A stretch of 64,000 nt of DNA, taken from NCBI GenBank assembly GCA_964519515.1, contig CAZFIJ010000042.1, positions 1-64,000 on the forward strand, read 5' to 3'. Below are positions 58,404 to 64,000 of the stretch, piece after piece. Numbering within the stretch: the first letter of the stretch is position 1; each line of letters begins with the position of its first letter. The notes beneath the pieces were generated by a model. The model searched no databases and was not told the DNA's origin. It saw only the letters and a list, made by a program, of their open reading frames with translations. The position numbers and the translations under genes are program-made. This stretch comes from Korarchaeum sp964519515. Its GTDB lineage: Archaea > Korarchaeota > Korarchaeia > Korarchaeales > Korarchaeaceae.

Positions 58404-58655
58404 TTAGAACTCCTCTTCCTCCTCCCAGAAGGTCTCTTCCTCACTCTCTTCCCAGAAGTCCTCGTCCTCTAACCACTCTTCCTCCTCTAGGCCTTCCTCC
58501 AGTGGGATAACGTCCTTCAATTCTCCTCTCTCTATCCTGACGTCAAGCAATGTACCGCAGTTTGGGCACTGCAGCTCTCCCTCGTAATCATCCTCATCTA
58601 GGTAAAATTCGTAACCACATGCCGGGCAGACGATCTCTGGCAAGGTCTTCACCAA
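58404..58655 (-). CDS. LysW-like zinc-ribbon protein with long acidic/tryptophan tail
   Basis: Residues 8-40 match the LysW/ArgW amino-group carrier fold: CPACG (C10, C13), a GELQ bend and CPNCGTLLDVR (C30, C33). LysW normally ends in EDWGE, whose terminal Glu bears the substrate in lysine and arginine synthesis. Here the protein instead continues to 83 aa with an extremely acidic tail that repeats E/D around W61, W68, W77 (…EEEEWLEDEDFWEES…) and ends EEF. No LysX or other lysine-pathway gene is adjacent. A carrier role is uncertain; a zinc-ribbon adaptor with a disordered acidic tail is equally plausible. Confidence 0.7.
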   Translation of the reverse strand: MVKTLPEIVCPACGYEFYLDEDDYEGELQCPNCGTLLDVRIERGELKDVIPLEEGLEEEEWLEDEDFWEESEEETFWEEEEEF

Positions 58656-58699
58656 GACGCAGGGCTTGATGACCCTATATATACATTTCGCTCCTCTTC

Positions 58700-59131
58700 C
58701 TACTCCATGGAACTCCTAGAAGTACTAATATCTGTGACTTCCCTCATGCGTCTTATAGCTGAGAGCATTAGCGCAAGTTCCACGATCCCTCCGATCAGCG
58801 AGAGGGAGAAGAGCCTGAATCCTACCTCTATATCCTCCCCGAAGGGGCATGCTTCAATACATGGATTAGCGATGTAATTCATGTAACCTAGCAGGCCATA
58901 AGATGAAATAATTATTATAAATACTGCGATTAGTGTAGCAATAATCCCAATTTTTCTCTTGAATATTGATATTGCTTGTACTGGAATAAGAGTAAGATAA
59001 CTGTACCTCAGGATGTAACATGAGAGACAAGGTTTCATTAAGAGCACATATTCCGTGTAAAAGCTTATTATTTCCCCCGATAGTGCTATTAAAATACCTA
59101 GTACCATAATGTCCTTATAACTCATCCTCAT
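58700..59131 (-). CDS. DsbB-like four-helix membrane protein
   Basis: A 143-aa protein with four predicted membrane helices and the DsbB layout. KPCLSCYILRYSYL places C35-xx-C38 plus an Arg at the first periplasmic-side loop. A second Cys pair, C91 and C95 (NPCIEACPFG), lies in the loop between helices 3 and 4. DsbB re-oxidises a thiol oxidase using quinone. The double-thioredoxin protein at 54054-54770 is a natural candidate partner, although not adjacent. Confidence 0.8.
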   Translation of the reverse strand: MRMSYKDIMVLGILIALSGEIISFYTEYVLLMKPCLSCYILRYSYLTLIPVQAISIFKRKIGIIATLIAVFIIIISSYGLLGYMNYIANPCIEACPFGEDIEVGFRLFSLSLIGGIVELALMLSAIRRMREVTDISTSRSSME

Positions 59132-59293
59132 ATCGGGAGTCGGGACTTTTACTTTAAAAAATGTTATTCTAAATTCGCCGTATAAGCTGTAGCTCTTAAA
59201 GAATGCACTAAAATCACACCTCAGGAGAAATAGGAACTTATTGCTGCCGTTAGCTGGAAATATGATCCCCTAATAGGATCAGGAGTTATAGAG

Positions 59294-59542
59294 TCATCTT
59301 TCATGAAGGCTGACATAGAGGAGCTCATTTCCCCTCCAGATAGCTATTATTCTATGATGCGGTATCTCTCTTCCATCCCTTAGGATGATCCTATCTGATC
59401 TTACCTCTATCTCATCTCCTCTAACTTCGTTGATATCATTAGGCATCCCTCTATCCCTGAAAACTATCCTATAATCTTCCCTCCTGTTCCTAGTATCCCA
59501 GATCATCGACTCTAATACCGCGCGGACCTTTCCCTTCCTCAC
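59294..59542 (-). CDS. UPF0248/DUF504 protein
   Basis: An 82-aa archaeal family of unknown role. VLESMIWDTRNRREDYRIVFRDRGMPNDINEVRGDEI and IPHHRIIAIWRGNELLY match the family's [LW]WD....YRI.Y.DRG..... and IP.HRI..I pattern. Members are often placed with RNA-metabolism genes, but here the divergent neighbour is a phosphoesterase. Start GTG 59542. Confidence 0.82.
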   Translation of the reverse strand: MRKGKVRAVLESMIWDTRNRREDYRIVFRDRGMPNDINEVRGDEIEVRSDRIILRDGREIPHHRIIAIWRGNELLYVSLHER

Positions 59543-59593
59543 ATGATATCATGGTAGTTAAAGTAAAAATCCGAGAGTAGTATAGCGCGAGGG

Positions 59594-60307
59594 ATGGAAA
59601 TGAGGATACTTGGACTCTCCGATGTACATGCCCCGATATTCCTAAGAGAGCTGAAGGATGCTGCGAGCGAATTTGAGGAAGCTGATCTCATTCTACTAGC
59701 GGGAGATATAATTGATAGAGGGAAGGTAGAGTACTACGGCGAAGTCGTCGATACTTTATCTAGCACAGGGGCTAAAATCGTAGCGGTCTTCGGGAACGAT
59801 GAATTCGACGATCTCAAGGGGACGTTGAGGAGCGATAATCCGGAAGTCCTATTTCTTGACGATGAGAGCGTTATTTTGGAGATCCAGGGGGTTAGCATCG
59901 GTATAGTGGGATCGAGGGGAAGCCTTGAGCTCCCAACGACTTGGCAGAGGAGGAAGATACCAAAGATAGAGGAGATATATGAGGATAGAGTTAGGGTAAT
60001 AGGTGAGATGCTTAAGGATCTGAGGGATAAAGTGCATATCTCGGTTTTACTGACTCACTACGCCACTACTATGAGGACTCTGAGAGGCGAGAACCCGAGA
60101 GCATGGAGGTATTTGGGCCATAGAGGTTACGAGACTTACATGAACGAGGGACTCATCGATATAGCTGTTCACGGCCATTCACATAACGGAACAAAATTTG
60201 CAGTTGTTGGCAAGGCTTCTGTATATAACGTGGCATTCCCCCTCTGGAAGAAGATCGTGGATATTGTCCCAAAGGGAGAAATTATTTTGGAGAGGTACTT
60301 CGAGTAG
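59594..60307 (+). CDS. Metallophosphoesterase
   Basis: A 237-aa calcineurin-like phosphoesterase distinct from the YfcE type at 37474. The metal motifs are LGLSDVHAP (about 6-14), LAGDIIDRG (about 36-44), VFGNDEF (about 66-72), LLTHYAT near 151 and VHGHSHNGT near 195. No further substrate clue. ATGs at 59594 and 59600 are both possible; an AT-rich GTTAAAGTAAAAAT at about 59555-59568 upstream suggests a leaderless start. It is followed 9 bases later by cutA. Confidence 0.85.
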   Translation: MEMRILGLSDVHAPIFLRELKDAASEFEEADLILLAGDIIDRGKVEYYGEVVDTLSSTGAKIVAVFGNDEFDDLKGTLRSDNPEVLFLDDESVILEIQGVSIGIVGSRGSLELPTTWQRRKIPKIEEIYEDRVRVIGEMLKDLRDKVHISVLLTHYATTMRTLRGENPRAWRYLGHRGYETYMNEGLIDIAVHGHSHNGTKFAVVGKASVYNVAFPLWKKIVDIVPKGEIILERYFE

Positions 60308-60315
60308 GTGATCGG

Positions 60316-60648
60316 ATGCTGAGGATAGTGATGACCACTGTCGAGAGCTTGAAGCAGGCAGAGGAACTCTCAGACAAGATATTGAAGCGGAGACTCGCCA
60401 GCTGTGTCTCAATGTTCCCCATAACTAGTAAGTACTGGTGGAAGGGGGATATCGAGAGGGCTGAGGAGATACTCCTCCTAATAAAGACTCATCAGGAACA
60501 TGTTCAGGAGCTCCTCAATTTTTTGAGGGCGGAGCATTCGTACGAAGTACCGGAGATTCTCGTGATACCGATAGAGATCGCTGGTGAAGATTATCTGAGG
60601 TGGGTGGAGGATGTTACGATACGCGAGGCAGCTCCCTCTGATAGGTGA
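60316..60648 (+). CDS. cutA: CutA1 divalent-cation tolerance protein
   Basis: A 110-aa trimeric alpha/beta protein of the CutA1 family. MTTVESLKQAEELSDKILKRRLASCVSMFPITSKYWWKGDIERAEEILLLIKTHQEHVQ and SYEVPEILVIPI are the complete family pattern. The ion-tolerance role is from bacterial mutants; its archaeal function is not settled. The RBS GTAGGTGATCGG precedes ATG 60316. Its last 38 bases overlap the next gene. Confidence 0.93.
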   Translation: MLRIVMTTVESLKQAEELSDKILKRRLASCVSMFPITSKYWWKGDIERAEEILLLIKTHQEHVQELLNFLRAEHSYEVPEILVIPIEIAGEDYLRWVEDVTIREAAPSDR

Positions 60649-61312
60649 GGAAGGGCAAGCGAAGCTGAAGAGCTCCCTCGTCGCCATAGTTGGAGCTGGA
60701 GGCATAGGATCGCCCCTATCCCTTTACTTAGCCTCTGCGGGCGTCAATCTAAGGATAATAGATGGGGATTCAGTGAGCTTCAATAATTTACACAGACAGG
60801 TACTTTATGGAGAGGAGGATTTAGGGCTCCCGAAGGCCCTCGTTGCTGAGAGGGAACTGAGGAGGAAGAACTCTGAGATATATGTAGAGGGGATAACTGA
60901 GAGATTGACTGAGGAGAACGCTCCTAGGCTCCTAAGTGGCGTAAATCTCGTCATGGATGCCTCAGATAATTTCAGAACTAGGTATATAATAAACGATTTC
61001 TGCATTAGAAATGACATACCATTCGTTTATTCCGCTATCAATGGCTTCTATTTCGCGATCTCTTTCATAGTCCCTGGAAAGACCGCATGCCTCAGGTGCA
61101 TCTTCCCCAACGTTGAGGACTCAGGTCCCGTCCCGGTCATCGGGATGACGCCCGCTTTAGTAGCTTCAATAGCCGCTGCGGAAGCGATAAAGTATATTGT
61201 GGGATTAGGGCCTTCCCTCGCGGGAAAGCTCCTAATAGGTGACCTAAAGGATATGGAATTTACCCATATTAGCGTAAGTAAAAGTAAAAATTGTCCTGTT
61301 TGCTCTAAATAA
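60611..61312 (+). CDS. E1-like ThiF/MoeB/UbaA-family adenylyltransferase
   Basis: It adenylates the C-terminus of ThiS/MoaD/Urm1-type sulfur carriers. The 233-aa sequence starts RYARQLPLIGEEGQAKLKSSLVAIVGAGGIGSPL (nucleotide fold), with NLHRQVLY near 60 and MDASDNFRTRYIINDFC near 115. The zinc cysteines are CLRC near 157 and CPVC near 230. No rhodanese domain is attached. It overlaps cutA by 38 bases. A ThiS-like protein at 44814 could be its client only if some other gene supplies the terminal GG. Confidence 0.9.
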   Translation: MLRYARQLPLIGEEGQAKLKSSLVAIVGAGGIGSPLSLYLASAGVNLRIIDGDSVSFNNLHRQVLYGEEDLGLPKALVAERELRRKNSEIYVEGITERLTEENAPRLLSGVNLVMDASDNFRTRYIINDFCIRNDIPFVYSAINGFYFAISFIVPGKTACLRCIFPNVEDSGPVPVIGMTPALVASIAAAEAIKYIVGLGPSLAGKLLIGDLKDMEFTHISVSKSKNCPVCSK

Positions 61313-62839
61313 TTATATTTCATGTATACTTAGATCGCTATTAAGGAATTTTCTTACCTTCGTTGGGAGGTCCTCCCTCCTCACTCTCACTTGCATCATC
61401 GTATCCCTATCCCTCAAAGTGACTGTATCATCTTCCAGCGTCTGATAATCGATGGTAACACATAGAGGAGTTCCTATCTCATCCATCCTCCTATATCTCC
61501 TTCCAATGGTTCCAGAGTCGTCGTAAAATGCGATTATACCTTCATTTATGAGATCGTGATAGATCTCCCTCGCCCTCTTCGGTAACTCATCCCTCTTGAG
61601 GAGTGGGAATACTCCTACCTCTATAGGAGCTATGTTCCTGGGGAGCTGAAGCCATACTCTATCTTCATCCTCCCTATATGCGAGCATCAACTCATGGAGG
61701 ATAACTCTATCTATGCCTATAGATGGCTCATACATGTGAGGTAGGATCTTCCTATTGCTTTCCGGGATCGCTACCCTCAGGTCAATTCCTGAGACTCGCA
61801 TATGCCCAGAGAGGTCATAATCAGTCCTATAAGCATTATTTACGAGCTCGATCCAGCCTAGATCCTCAGTATAAACCTCCAGGTCCCAGTGGACGAGCGA
61901 GTAATGGGCTTTCTCACCTTCCACCAGTTCCCTATATCTCAACCTCTCAAGAGGGAAGCCCAGAGTTTCATTGAAGAACCTCTGATAGACGACTAGCCAG
62001 TAAGTTATGAGGCTATTAACTGTGTACCCACTCATTAGGGCCTCTCTCGCTGGTATCTCCACTATCCTTCCGGATTCCCTATCCTCCCTCCTCAGGAACC
62101 TGAGCTTATAATCTAAGAAGGGTTCGAGTTTCTCCCTATATAGCTCATCTGGATTCTCCGGATCGAAGAATATCTGTACCTCAAGCTGTTGGAACTCTCT
62201 CATCCTGATAAGCGCTCTCCTAGGGGAGATCTCATTCCTGAAAACTCTTCCAACCTGACCTAGAGCGAAGGGGAGCTTCCCCCTCATGACTGTGAAGGTC
62301 CTCCTGAATTCGACAACACTGCCCTGCGTTGTCTCAGGCCTAAGAGCGGCATTGGGCTTCGAGGCCTCAGCCCCTACAGCGAGTGTGAACATCAGATTGA
62401 AGTTCCTTAGATCACCCCAATCGAATGCCCCACAGTTAGGACATTTAAGATTATTTTCTAGGACCATTTTCAAGAGCTGATCGTCAGAAAGACCTTCAAG
62501 ATTCTCTTCTATTCCTAAAGCCTCTTCTAATAGCTTGTCAATTCTGAATTTCGAGTGACACCTCCTGCATTCTATGAGCTTATCGAAGAAGTGTTCCAAG
62601 TGACCCGATGCCTCAAAAACCTCTATTGGAAGTACGTTTGGCGTCTCGATCTCATTGACCCCCTCCTTGGTTACTATCTCCCTCCTCCAGAGCCCTATTA
62701 TCTTCTCCTTCATCCTGACGCCGAGGGGACCATAAGTATAGAAGCCAGCCGGGGCGTCTGAATATACCTCCTTCGAGGATGGCCAGAAGAAGCCCCTCCT
62801 ACTGGATAGCTCTATGACCTTATCGTATACCCCCTTCAC
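61313..62839 (-). CDS. glyS: Glycyl-tRNA synthetase, archaeal/eukaryotic type
   Basis: A dimeric class II enzyme of 508 aa. YTYGPLGVRMKEKI...WRREIV is motif 1, QVGRVFRNEISPRRALIRMREFQQLEVQ motif 2 and PSIGIDRVILHEL motif 3, with C-terminal anticodon domain IAPIEVGVFPL. Two zinc-type cysteine pairs (ECRRCH and KCPNCG) occur in the insertion near residues 90-155. Its start overlaps the 3' end of the phosphoribosyltransferase gene by 20 bases. Confidence 0.96.
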   Translation of the reverse strand: MKGVYDKVIELSSRRGFFWPSSKEVYSDAPAGFYTYGPLGVRMKEKIIGLWRREIVTKEGVNEIETPNVLPIEVFEASGHLEHFFDKLIECRRCHSKFRIDKLLEEALGIEENLEGLSDDQLLKMVLENNLKCPNCGAFDWGDLRNFNLMFTLAVGAEASKPNAALRPETTQGSVVEFRRTFTVMRGKLPFALGQVGRVFRNEISPRRALIRMREFQQLEVQIFFDPENPDELYREKLEPFLDYKLRFLRREDRESGRIVEIPAREALMSGYTVNSLITYWLVVYQRFFNETLGFPLERLRYRELVEGEKAHYSLVHWDLEVYTEDLGWIELVNNAYRTDYDLSGHMRVSGIDLRVAIPESNRKILPHMYEPSIGIDRVILHELMLAYREDEDRVWLQLPRNIAPIEVGVFPLLKRDELPKRAREIYHDLINEGIIAFYDDSGTIGRRYRRMDEIGTPLCVTIDYQTLEDDTVTLRDRDTMMQVRVRREDLPTKVRKFLNSDLSIHEI

Positions 62840-63395
62840 CCTCGATCACCCACTTGACTATATCCTCCGGTATCTTGGCCTTCCTAATGAGCTCAAATAT
62901 GAAATTTTCACCTTTATCTCGGAATTTTCTCAAAAAGTATTTAACTGTTTCTGCATATTCCCAGAAATAGACCACCCAAGCTTCCGTCTCCTCGGAATAA
63001 TAATCTGGCTTAAGTTTGCTCCAGGGTTTGTAATGCATCGTAGCTATCTTAACCTCAGAAGCGCCTCTCTCGAACAGATGGTCCCTAGCTACGATGAGGC
63101 TCTCCCCCGTATCAGCTACATCATCGACAAGTAGTACCTTCATGCCATCCAGCCTGCAATTTATCGGTTCAACTATCTCAGCCACCTTCTTAGATTCTAA
63201 AGCATCGTAATGAACGACTCTCATCACCTTTATCTCCCCGATACCGAGGAGGTCGCTTAGCAACCTAGCCAGAACGACCCCTCCCCTCAATATCGCTACT
63301 ATCAATTCTGGCTCGTACTTAGACTCTACTATTTTCTCAGCTATTCTCTTCGCATGGAGTAGGGCATCTTCGGGGCTCACATTTATGAAATCCAT
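62820..63395 (-). CDS. Purine phosphoribosyltransferase family protein (archaeal XGPRT/HPRT type)
   Basis: A 191-aa type I phosphoribosyltransferase with the PRPP loop VLLVDDVADTGES (about 99-111) and the upstream AILRGGVVLARLL pyrophosphate loop. The long C-terminal part (YWEYAETVKYF) matches the archaeal gpt-like group that salvages hypoxanthine, guanine or xanthine. Longer upstream frames are rejected: GGAGGTG seven bases before ATG 63395 fits best. It is the last but one gene of mazG-PRTase-glyS, all on this strand. Confidence 0.85.
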   Translation of the reverse strand: MDFINVSPEDALLHAKRIAEKIVESKYEPELIVAILRGGVVLARLLSDLLGIGEIKVMRVVHYDALESKKVAEIVEPINCRLDGMKVLLVDDVADTGESLIVARDHLFERGASEVKIATMHYKPWSKLKPDYYSEETEAWVVYFWEYAETVKYFLRKFRDKGENFIFELIRKAKIPEDIVKWVIEGEGGIR

Positions 63396-63397
63396 CT

Positions 63398-63688
63398 TCA
63401 CACCTCCGGGCATGTGCACGGGATCTTCCCGCACTTTGGACAGCCTCCACCATACCTCCTAACGAACGCATCCTCCAAATCAATTGAGAGAAGTTCTGAG
63501 ACACTCAAGAGCCAGGCTAACACATCTGCTAGCTCATCCTCGGTATTATCTGATTGATTGCTCCTTATAGCTCTAAAAAGCTCTCCAACTTCCTCCCCTA
63601 GATGGAGAGCAGTTCCAAATATTCCCCTCTTCGAATCTCTCTCTCCATAGATCTCCCTGATTAGTCCCTGGGCTTCTTTTATCCTCAT
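63398..63688 (-). CDS. MazG-type nucleotide pyrophosphohydrolase with C-terminal zinc knuckle
   Basis: A single MazG domain of 96 aa: GTALHLGEEVGELFRAI near 24-40 (EExxE metal site) and DELADVLAWLLSVSELL near 50-66 (ExxD). After residue 81 comes CPKCGKIPCTCPEV, four Cys suitable for one zinc. Such proteins hydrolyse noncanonical or excess dNTPs. The stop lies two bases before the PRTase start, so the pair is co-translated. Confidence 0.9.
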   Translation of the reverse strand: MRIKEAQGLIREIYGERDSKRGIFGTALHLGEEVGELFRAIRSNQSDNTEDELADVLAWLLSVSELLSIDLEDAFVRRYGGGCPKCGKIPCTCPEV

Positions 63689-63703
63689 CCCTCACTACCT
63701 TCT

Positions 63704-63865
63704 TTAAATGAGATTGAGAGTTATTACGGCAATTCCAGTGGCTATTGATAGGAGAATGGGGAACCACCTCGGTACTTTGAATCCTCCGGCCTCATCTGTA
63801 CTGAATGAGAGTATTCCAGCTACTGACATCGGCATGAACCCCTTCTCCCTCTTCTTCACCTTAGG
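63704..63865 (-). CDS. Preprotein translocase Sec61-beta (SecG-type) subunit
   Basis: This 53-aa small protein has a basic/polar N-terminal arm (MPKVKKREKGFMPMSVAGILSF) with the PMS.AG..SF/RF signature and one C-terminal membrane helix (WFPILLSIATGIAVITLNL). An in-frame ATG about 84 bases upstream gives no extra homology. ATG 63865 fits a TATA element near 63898. It is 15 bases ahead of mazG. Confidence 0.9.
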   Translation of the reverse strand, partial: PKVKKREKGFMPMSVAGILSFSTDEAGGFKVPRWFPILLSIATGIAVITLNLI

Positions 63866-63888
63866 CATGATGACCCCCGAGGCTATGC

Positions 63889-63905
63889 CCTCAATAAAAA
63901 TAAAT
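63889..63905. promoter_or_regulatory. Shared TATA element of Sec61-beta and the right-end gene
   Basis: CTCAATAAAAATAAATT is AT-rich and about 26 bases from a predicted start on each side: leftward near 63872 (Sec61-beta ATG 63865) and rightward near 63924 (GTG/ATG 63927/63930). No other TATA candidate lies in this short gap. Confidence 0.4.
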
Positions 63906-63929
63906 TCTTCCAATCGTGAGCTTGATGTG

Positions 63930-64000
63930 ATGAGGTTCAGATACGGCAACGGTATCGAAATAGAGTGCGGAGAGAGGATACTAATAGATCCAAAGAGGGC
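63930..64000 (+). CDS. Metallo-beta-lactamase/beta-CASP-like protein, N-terminus only
   Basis: The first 23 residues (MRFRYGNGIEIECGERILID...) match the start of archaeal mRNA 3'-end-processing-exonuclease-like MBL proteins, whose next segment would carry the HxHxDH metal site beyond the window edge. GTG at 63927 and ATG at 63930 are alternatives. The gene is cut off by the end of the window. Confidence 0.55.
   Translation, partial: MRFRYGNGIEIECGERILIDPKR

Noticed and set aside
1..64000. CRISPR arrays, insertion sequences, attachment sites or tRNA genes
   Set aside because: I found no spaced direct repeats, transposase or integrase sequences, terminal inverted repeats or T-loop signatures; tRNA search by eye could miss an intron-bearing gene.

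Overview
The window is a gene-dense piece of an archaeal chromosome, with no plasmid, phage, insertion sequence, tRNA or CRISPR array that I could see. Lineage markers are archaeal throughout: two family B DNA polymerases, archaeal DnaG, RadA, pelota, GatDE, archaeal-type ProRS, GlyRS and IleRS, Sec61beta, the eukaryote-like ribosomal proteins eS17 and eS26, and the archaeal HMG-CoA synthase/thiolase-like/DUF35 triad. The mixture of crenarchaeal/eukaryotic traits (eS26) with otherwise deep-branching sequences, moderate GC and many leaderless genes led me to a thermophilic korarchaeote, Candidatus Korarchaeum cryptofilum or a close relative. That assignment is recognition, not a database result.

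Layout. 0.1-4.8 kb: a desulfoferrodoxin-like fusion, an Ogg-type glycosylase, a QueT-like transporter and the mevalonate-entry operon. 5-8.2 kb: gatD-gatE. 8.2-11.7 kb: a complete PolB divergent from an anchored secreted protein. 11.8-13.8 kb: a short ribosomal cluster (uL22-uS3-uL29-Rpp29-uS17) that stops abruptly at a convergent gcvT. 15-18.7 kb: a GlcD/GlcF-type dehydrogenase pair and a nucleotide-sugar dehydrogenase. 18.8-24.9 kb: eS17, a probable H/ACA-like guide RNA, dnaG, pelota, a nucleotidyltransferase, a degenerate Ncs6-like protein, proS and eS26. 25-32.7 kb: an exonuclease-defective PolB, thiI, a solitary 5S rRNA gene, ileS and aspS. 32.7-42.6 kb: a large surface protein, a degenerate DHH protein, a NifX-like protein, Thg1, a phosphoesterase, an aminotransferase, a flippase-like membrane protein, a PfkB kinase, tmk and prs. 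43-47.5 kb: radA, a hexapeptide transferase, a ThiS-like gene/small ORF/Ncs6 operon and apgM. 47.5-54.8 kb: two PAC2 genes with PadR, DUF354, an NADH oxidase-like flavoprotein, SPFH, PPC, surE and a disulfide oxidoreductase. 55-58.4 kb: porGDAB. 58.4-64 kb: a LysW-like acidic protein, a DsbB-like protein, DUF504, a phosphoesterase, cutA, an E1-like enzyme, glyS, a phosphoribosyltransferase, mazG, Sec61beta and the start of a beta-CASP-like gene.

How it fits together. Information processing dominates: aminoacylation (Pro, Ile, Asp, Gly, Gln by transamidation, His-tRNA end repair), tRNA thiolation (ThiI, Ncs6/TtuA, a ThiS-like protein, an E1 enzyme), replication and repair. Metabolism is represented by pyruvate or 2-oxoacid oxidation, lower glycolysis, mevalonate entry, PRPP and dTDP synthesis.

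The most interesting recurring theme is pseudo-enzymes. A thiolase homologue lacks its catalytic Cys and His residues. A PP-loop tRNA-thiolase homologue lacks the PP-loop and recalls eukaryotic Ncs2/CTU2. A superoxide-reductase-like protein lacks one iron-ligand His and the active-site Lys. A PolB has lost its exonuclease motifs, a DHH protein has lost most of its metal-binding motifs, and a ThiS-like protein lacks the C-terminal diglycine. Promoters are also notable: several divergent gene pairs seem to share one symmetrical TATA element placed for leaderless transcription in both directions.
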